Source of the DNA: Isoetes taiwanensis
Taxonomy: Eukaryota; Streptophyta; Lycopodiopsida; Isoetales; Isoetaceae
Direction of reading: 5' to 3'
NCBI GenBank assembly: GCA_021234155.1
Contig: JAJEKV010000057.1
Location: 6,667,821-6,731,820, forward strand
Length of the DNA stretch: 64,000 nt
The notes under the pieces are model-generated. The model saw nothing but the letters and a program-made list of their open reading frames with translations, ran no database searches and had not been told where the DNA came from. Of the stretch, positions 57,541 to 64,000 are shown in pieces. Position numbers and translations under genes: made by a program. The first letter of the stretch is position 1. Every line of letters begins with the position of its first letter.

Positions 57541-58110
57541 CTATTCAGCAGGGACAGGAGTAGGAGTAGGATGTATAGCTTCAGGTTGTTTGATGGTAAC
57601 ACGGTAAAGAAAGTCTTTGGTTCCTGGTATATCAAGCATAAGCTTAGCAAGAGCCACCTCACTGAAGGGAGCCGTTTGCAGGAACATAAGGCGCATGCAC
57701 CAGTCTAGTAGCTCAGTTACCAAGACCCTATATGCCAAAAACGCCGAGTACCATTTGGGCACCTGCACATATTTTCTTCCTTGTAAAGCTTCATACACAA
57801 TAGCTCTTCCACAAACTTCAGCATACACAACTGGAGTAGGCCCAAGCAGCATCTGTTTAAAACAAAGAATACACCCACATCACTATGGAGCTTCTAAAAT
57901 GCAGGAAACGTTTGAAAGCTAGGTTCTTTTAAGGTACACTCACATCTCTTGCTTCTTGACTTACAGTAACCTTCCATTCCCTGCCAATAAACTTTCCAAA
58001 GACTCAACTCACTCTCTACTAATCCCCGATGTTATAATGGTTATTCCAACACATCGCAGCATTCCACCCAGCGACGCCTCATAGAAATGGAACAATCCTG
58101 CCTTTTCTGC
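57541..58110 (-). pseudogene. short-chain dehydrogenase (steroleosin/11-beta-HSD-like), 3' fragment, broken
   Basis: The C-terminal part of an SDR. The exon starting at 58110, after a TTTGTTACAG acceptor, reads AEKAGLFHFYEASLG and VGITIITSG. These are the region just after the catalytic YxxxK (the Lys is in AEK) and the strand before the usual PG turn. It then shifts frame to GLVESELSL and again to GKFIGREWKVTVSQEARD, ending at a GTGAGT donor (57943). The last exon, 57852-57541, has CGRAIVYEALQGRKYVQVPKWYSAF, LLDWCMRLMF and LMLDIPGTKDFLYRV. This matches the C-terminal pattern of plant hydroxysteroid dehydrogenase-like proteins of oil bodies. Two frameshifts within about 40 bases, and no visible NAD(P)-binding exons upstream, mark it as a dead fragment. 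Confidence 0.65.
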
Positions 58111-58941
58111 CTGTAACAAACAAAATGATAAGAAATTCTTTCATGTAAATCCGTTTGCAATATCGGCCAGTAAATCCGGAAGCTCACCTCTGAATTGACT
58201 TGCATGTAGCAAGTCGGGGTAGCTAGCTCTATGACAAAACAAATCCTTTCCATAAGGCGAGAAAATTCGATCTAAATCCACATGGGAAAGAATTACGCTG
58301 AAAAGCCAATCCGCTTCCTTTCTTCGATATACCATTCCAAGAAAGCAAAGAATCGGGCAAGCGGAGTACGAAATCAAAAAGCTTTGCCCTCTTAGGCATT
58401 TTAGCGGAACCCTAGTTCAACCGGAAGATGCAAATACGATGATTCGATTGCACTAGAAAATCAAAGGGCAAAGGCCGAACTCGAGTAAACAAAATCAACT
58501 TAAAACAAAGAATGAAGCGAAACCCTGAAGCAACACACCTGAAGTCCGGCGGAGCTCCACCAACGCCGAGAGTCCGGGCGGAGCTCCACCATCGCCATTA
58601 CGAATTTTCGAGCAACAATGCCACAATTTACGTACCGCGACCATTGGATAAATGTAAAGAGATTAAATGCTCAAATAAACCAACGCCCCCGTTTAAATCA
58701 CAAATTCTAATGGTATAGATATAAGGCATCAAATAAGGGCCTGCTTGACGGTCATTAATTTTTCTTGCCACCTCAGCATTTATTGCATTTAATATACGGG
58801 GCTAAATCTTGACCATTAATCCAGCACTTTCGACGGTCTAGATTAAAAGCCCCAAAGGAAAGGGCTTTTGATCCAAACCATCGATCTCAAACATGGACGG
58901 TGGAGACGGCGACACCTCAATGTCTTATATATAAGGGGGTG
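58111..58941. other. no gene; upstream flank of the SDR fragment
   Basis: A minus ORF 58377-58141 (78 residues) is adjacent but has no SDR features. Around 58545-58590 a 20-base phrase with CGGAGCTCCACCA repeats twice. Confidence 0.5.
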
Positions 58942-59160
58942 CTTGGGTGGATTCAGGTGGCTTCGTCAGGACCGTTGGATCTCACAATCTAAACCGTCCA
59001 GACGGCGACACCTCAGCGTCTAGATTCATATAATTGTATATATATAACATTTGGTACACTTGGGGTGGATTGAGGTGGCTCCACCAGGGCCGTCGGATCT
59101 CAGATCTGGACGGTCCAGGCGGCGACACCAAAATCTCTATATACATTTGGTACACTTATA
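58942..59160. repeat. repeat array I (units starting CTTGGG-GTGGATT)
   Basis: Two units, at 58942 and 59059. Each contains GGTGGATT, a paired motif GGCCGTCGGATCT ... AGATCTGGACGGTCC that is nearly self-complementary, and GGCGACACC. Upstream at about 58799 is GGCTAAATCTTGACCATTAA and then TCGACGGTCTAGAT. The same succession occurs at 62732-63000. Confidence 0.88.
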
Positions 59161-59178
59161 TCATTGTATATATATAAC

Positions 59179-59180
<2 letters not shown>

Positions 59181-59223
<43 letters not shown>
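59181..59223. repeat. (TA)n microsatellite
   Basis: About 21 TA units directly after the phrase ATATATAACAGA, which also follows repeat array II. Confidence 0.97.
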
Positions 59224-59229
<6 letters not shown>

Positions 59230-61159
59230 TTGTACTATGGGGAGTGTATCAAGTCGACTGATAGCTTGCTAGGAACTCAAAGTCAATGTTGTACAAAGTC
59301 GACTGATTATTATAAAGGTTTTAAGTTAAGTTAAAGTAAAATTCATAGTTATGGTGAACTCTATGTCAACACACAGTCAAACGTTGCATCAATCTATTAC
59401 TTTACATCTTCTACTCTCTAGATCCAACCTATTACATGAATTTGACGTGCGAGAAGCTGCCAAAGTCAAACCTCTAGTCAAACTCTCACTTAGAATGTTA
59501 GCCAAAGACCGATCAAACACTACATAATGTTCATTTAGACACGATATTTATTCACAACATGATACACATTATAAAAGGTTGTGCAAAGTTAACCTTGCAA
59601 GGTTCTTTAATAGTCCTCTAGATTCTTTAGGATTTTCATAGATTCCTTGAATTCTCATAGATCTGCTGAAGATCCCTTTAGATTCCTCAAAATTCCACAG
59701 AGATTTGCCTATATTCCACTTAGATTCCTTTAAATCCCCAAGACCAAGTGAAGATTCCATTCGTTCTCCCAGATTTTGTTAAGATTCTCCTCAATATCCT
59801 TTTAAATTCTCTAAGGCTCCATATAAGTTCTCCTAGATACCCTTATCCAGACACACTTTGATGGCGAGTTAAAGATTCTATAGATGCAGTCCATATGGTG
59901 TTCAGATCAAGCTCTAAATTTGGAAAATGCATGGTGAATTTTAAAAGTTAGGATGCAAGGGAATTTAATATTTAAGATTGCACATGGCTAAGTTTACATA
60001 AGTCTATATCTGAGTTCCATTATTTTAAAAAAACTTAAATATAAGGAAATTTTTTTTGGATATCATACGACTGTAGCAATATTCCTCAACATTTATGATA
60101 CAATATTATGCTAAATAGAATGTGGAGTAGATATCCTGCAACAAAATTCGCGCAACAATTAGGCAACATTTCTGGGATGGAATGTATGATACGTGGCAGC
60201 TCAAGATAGGCCTAGGGGGCCGAATGCCACTCAAGTGGCTTTTATGGCTGCATGCAATCAATTTAGAGGAATTTACATGTATATATTCCATCGAATTGTT
60301 TTGATTCTATTTTATGAAACCCTTCCCCTTTTTTTTCTGTTTTTTTTCCTCTCTCTCAAAACACGATTTTAGAACTTACTTAGAAGGTTTCCAGTTTAGG
60401 GAGTGACACAAATTCGGGCTGCAACAATTCTTGCCGACTAAATATTAGACAAATCAATACAGTGGGAAATACCAATTAGAAAAAGAAAAACCTTTGGTTA
60501 CCTTTAAACAGCTTTTGAAACAGAACGGATATGCCATAGATAGATCTTAGAAAGCTTTGCGTAGGAGTAGCAAGACTAAGTTCTTGACGAATTAAAGCCA
60601 TAGCCCAATTGTACAAATTTTGAAACAGAGGTTTGCGCAGAGGTAGGAATACTAAATTTGGACGAATTCTTTGAATTCAGACATCTGAGAAGATAAGATA
60701 AGATAAGCATAAATAAGCATTAAGCCCAACTTGTGTGCCATTGGAAAGAAGCAGAACAAATTCTACTCTGTCATTCACCACAGGACCTGCATAGATTGGC
60801 TGCCCCAACCAAAATCAAGCTCACTGAATTGAATTCTCCACCAAGCGAAAACAAAAATCCCTCCTAGAATGTTAGGAATACCTCTGTCAACCTGGCCATG
60901 GTCGATTGAAGACCTAATATATTCATCACTCACACGGTAGCTATGGCTTCTTGAACTTTTGGACCTGAAAAGAAAAAGGTTTATGGATTATTTCTCCTGC
61001 CTAATAGATACCACATGGCACATATAACACCATTTTTGCCAAAACCCAAAGGCAATGGAGGATTGATTTTTTTTTGCATATCTCTTTGCAAAGAGAAGCT
61101 TGGATGGCACATCCGGATCGTGAAAAAGCTGCCTTTGTTCTTGCACGCCATATATGCTA
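59224..61159. other. anonymous DNA
   Basis: No supported gene. Between about 59600 and 59800 the sequence is a loose, degenerate series around TTCC(T/C)..AGATTC, which gives the minus ORF 59760-59569 a repetitive look (ESKWNIGKSLWNFEESKG). This is low-complexity sequence rather than a gene. Confidence 0.55.
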
Positions 61160-62169
61160 TCATGGCCTCAAACGTAGAACATTTTGAAACTGTTGCATCC
61201 TCGGTTGCCCTCTTCTTGAAACTTCCAAATCTTCTTTACTAAAACTAAATGTTTTGAAAACATGCTTCATTGGAGACTCTTGTAACTTTTCAAACTCTGT
61301 ATTTGCTACGTCGCTTGTCGTAAATGATGTGCTGACATTTAGATCTGAAAGCTTGATGTATTCTTTGTGATCATATGTTATCTGTGGTGGATCCCTTGCT
61401 CTTAGCATTGTTCTGTCTGGATTTGGCGTGATTTTTATTCCTTCTCCTCTTGCAATTGAAGAGAAATTTTGAAACAACCCCAATGCTGCTATCCCATCGA
61501 GAACTCCACATTTAAACCTAGTTACCTGTATACCATAAACATTTCTTAAATCTTTGGCTTCTAATGAGAAACATGCTTTCTCTTGTTTTCATTACTAAAG
61601 AACGAAAAAATGACGGCAAAAGAGCTCCTGCAGATTCCGCATTTTACCTAATCCGGTAAAGATTTTCAAATTTCATGCTAGATCAAGGTGATAAATGCAA
61701 GAATGCTTGTATTTCATAACAACAAAGTGCCAAGAATAAAAATTCAACTCTGCACTCACCTGAAAGGTCATAAGATTCAGTGCAGACTCACTCCAGTCTA
61801 CCCTGTTCAAGATTCAGTTGAAGCCAGCCTGCCATAAAATAATATGGGCCAATCAAGGCATGATTTGAGAACACAACGGCATCCAAAATAAGAAGCCGCT
61901 CTGAATTGTCGATATAAAGAATGGAAGCAGAAAATACCCTGTTTTGTGCTCTTAAGTTCGAATCTCTGGGCACCAGCCAGACACTGAATCTACATCTCAG
62001 AAAAATGTTGCATGCTCTGATGCTTTGATCTAAATGCTGCAAATAAAACCAGAGGATAATAGTCATATGTTCCTCGTAAACAGCAGATAAATCAAGCAAT
62101 GTAAAAGCAAGAGCCGTAATGGTTTACTTACTCCGGTGCTAAATATGAAATCCAACTCCAAATGAAAGT
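61160..62169 (-). CDS. candidate exons of an unknown gene
   Basis: Minus-strand segments with splice-like borders: 62169-62132 (FHLELDFIFST, acceptor TTGCAG, donor GTAAGT), 62036-61938 (HLDQSIRACNIFLRCRFSVW, acceptor TTTGCAG, donor GTATTT), about 61812-61761 (VDWSESALNLMTFQ, donor GTGAGT) and about 61526-61160 (VTRFKCGVLDGIAALGLFQN, then IKITPNPDRTMLRARDPPQI). The last two join in frame. The second and third do not join in phase as I read them. The long last segment looks like real protein (mixed composition, few rare codons) and ends at a TGA near 61160. No family is recognised. It could be a decayed gene. Confidence 0.35.
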
Positions 62170-62731
62170 CTGCAACACAAAAGCAGAGCCGGATCCCATC
62201 GACCCTTACCAAAAAATCAAGTTTGATCGAGCCCATAAATTGTTCCAAGTTAATACTATGCCAGAAGAAATGACCCGCCAGAAGAAATGACCCGCCCATT
62301 GAATCGGAAGTAAAATTTCACATAGAGATGGCGCCTTGCAAAATGAGAGACCACACGGTAAACCATCAATTAGAAAGGCAACAAGAGTTCTAGGAATTTT
62401 CTAGACTTTCGTATGCACCCTGCCTGCCACCTCACCGAATCATTGCTAAGCCCAAGATGGGCAATTAAATACCTTTGCCCATCGTCCAAAAATATGCTAG
62501 GCTCTACCTCTTAATAATAATTATGCAAAATACATTAAATTCATTAAATTCTTATGACTGCCACCTCATAAAAGGCATTAATTGCATTATCATAACCCAA
62601 TTGTTGCACCTTCCGAGCACCTTCCAAAGTAATTTCCACGGCTAGGATTAAATTTTCCCTTTGATCCTACGGTGCAGAGATGAACTCCTGCTGCCACCTC
62701 ATCACATAGCATTTATTGCACTTAATTTATG

Positions 62732-63020
62732 TGGCTAAATCTTGTCCATTGATCCAGCACATTCGACGGCCTAGATCAAAAGCCCCAAATAAGGGGGGTG
62801 CTTGGGGTGGATTGAGGTGGCTCCACCAGGGCCGTCGGATCTCAGATCTGGACGGTCCAGGCGGCGACACCAAAATCTCTATATGCATTTGGTACACTTG
62901 GGGTGGATTGATGTGGCTCCACCAGGGCCGTCGGATCTCAGATCTGGACGGTCCAGGCGGCGACACCAAAATCTCTATATACATTTGGTACACTTATATA
63001 ATTGTATATATATAACAGAT
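62732..63020. repeat. repeat array II (96-bp period)
   Basis: Two close copies begin CTTGGGGTGGATTGA at 62801 and 62897. They are more alike than the two units of array I and match the second unit of that array almost base for base. Both arrays end ATTTGGTACACTTATAT(C/A)A and TATATATAACAGATAT. Confidence 0.92.
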
Positions 63021-64000
63021 ATCCTTATATATATACAATTATATTGGGTGCCACAAATGATGTAGAGTCTCAAATGGTGTAGAGATTATGCCACAAATTT
63101 TTGGTAGAGATTGATCTCGGCCGTCCACCTTTTGAGATGGACGGTCCAGACGGTGCCACCTCGTAACTCCCCAAGCATCCCTCTTGTTGGTGTACCAAAA
63201 TATTGGTTCAGATTGATCTCGGCCGTCCATCTATGAGATGAACGGCCCACAACAAAAGCCCCAAATAAGCCCCCTTGATGCGAGCTCGAAACTTGAATCA
63301 GAAATCCGGTTGCCCTTTTGTGCGAGACCCGGTCCCCGATCATCGATGTCTCTTCCCGCATCTTCCCTTTGACTCTGTTTTTCAAGAGCTGGAAATCTGC
63401 GCATTTTTTGCCGTCGGAGATGCGGTGGAGCTCGTACAAGAAAGAGCATTTCCGCATAACAATGGCCCTTTTTCTTATAAGTACGCAGCCCAATCAAAGA
63501 CGGGCTTAGCTCAAATAAATTCTGTTCCCGATCCCGCTTTGGGGCTACAAATTTTCATTTAAGTAGCCCCTTTGCTTGGGGTACTGTACATCATGCATTC
63601 ACTTCTTAACCGAGAGTTAATGTGGATTCTATTACAAAGGGTGCCGTCGAAGCTAACCGGCAAGAACTCGGCCGAGTTCTTTAGCATGCCAACAATCGCG
63701 AGACAAGGACCTCGGTGATCAACTGCGTTGCTTTTGTCGGCTCTATTTTAATACTAAGATTTTTCACTCTTTCCAACAGATAACCATTGCCCGGCTAAGG
63801 TGGCGGCTTGTGACAGATCTGATTGATCTAAGATGGATCGACCTTCGCCATTAAGCGCCAATCTGGGCGGGATTATCTTGAAAAAGGTATGGTTCCCTAT
63901 TTGCATAACATATCGAAAATTTTTAAGGAGCAAAATGCAAACTCCCAACCTTCGATCTCCTCCTTTGTTTTGTTCCATATAAGCCCTGTTTTGGAAACGT
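63021..64000. other. no supported gene; diverged repeat pieces
   Basis: At 63100-63265 the phrases ATTGATCTCGGCCGTCCA and GATGGACGGTCCAGACGGTG recur twice, as diverged relatives of arrays I and II. The minus ORFs 63493-63086 and 63978-63754 show no recognised motif. Confidence 0.5.

Noticed and set aside
59569-59760. Minus-strand ORF with repeated ESK/FEES phrases as a repeat protein
   Set aside because: It reflects a degenerate low-complexity DNA stretch and has no supporting start or splice context.
61950-61970. GTTCGAATCTC as a tRNA T-loop
   Set aside because: No acceptor, D-arm or anticodon arm could be paired around it, and it lies in a candidate exon.
58942-63000. CRISPR-like array
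   Set aside because: Only two units per block, with no unique spacers, in a plant nuclear context; these are dispersed tandem repeats.
58700-63030. LTR retrotransposon with the two repeat blocks as LTRs
   Set aside because: No TG...CA borders, primer site or polypurine tract, and no gag-pol between them.

Overview
This is nuclear DNA of a land plant. It carries one intact spliced gene for a plastid pyruvate kinase (minus strand, 12 exons with consistent GT-AG introns) in a landscape dominated by transposable elements typical of plant nuclear genomes: PIF/Harbinger, L1-type LINEs, a chromodomain Ty3/Gypsy element and two Helitrons. Nothing is prokaryotic or organellar. The long dinucleotide arrays, nested repeats and lack of familiar flowering-plant elements would suit a large non-flowering plant genome such as a fern, but that is a guess.

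Layout. 1-1126: decayed Harbinger transposase (minus), running off the left edge. 1214-4978: two decayed LINE fragments (minus) separated by a GT/GA microsatellite. 4981-10045: mostly anonymous sequence. 10046-20430: a three-layer nest. One LINE (minus) is split by a 5.8 kb non-autonomous Helitron (H1, 12418-18253), which itself holds a truncated LINE tail (14221 to about 16290). 20431-26446: anonymous, with one ORF remnant. 26447-31162: plastid pyruvate kinase. 32272-34257: a five-exon RING-like gene with frameshifts. 34578-38170: a Gypsy chromovirus with one 1,003 bp LTR and decayed pol, cut off at a (TA)n array. 38293-49186: a 10.9 kb autonomous-type Helitron (H2) with a frameshifted Rep-helicase gene. 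50265-52304: a possible two-exon gene of unknown function. 55453-57212: a possible small five-exon gene. 57541-58110: the 3' end of a broken short-chain dehydrogenase (steroleosin/11-beta-HSD-like). 58700-63030: repeat-rich DNA around candidate exons of another unknown gene.

How the parts relate. H1 and H2 share closely similar 5' ends (TCT.AT...AATTCC) and 3' ends (an 8-bp GC stem with 3-nt loop, then CTAG, then a T). H1 is therefore probably mobilised by a Rep-helicase of the H2 type. Removing H1 rejoins the LINE endonuclease reading frame exactly, which fixes both Helitron ends to the base. H2 also shows a second, decayed copy of its terminator hairpin and a tandemly duplicated intron-plus-exon unit in the N-terminal part of its protein.
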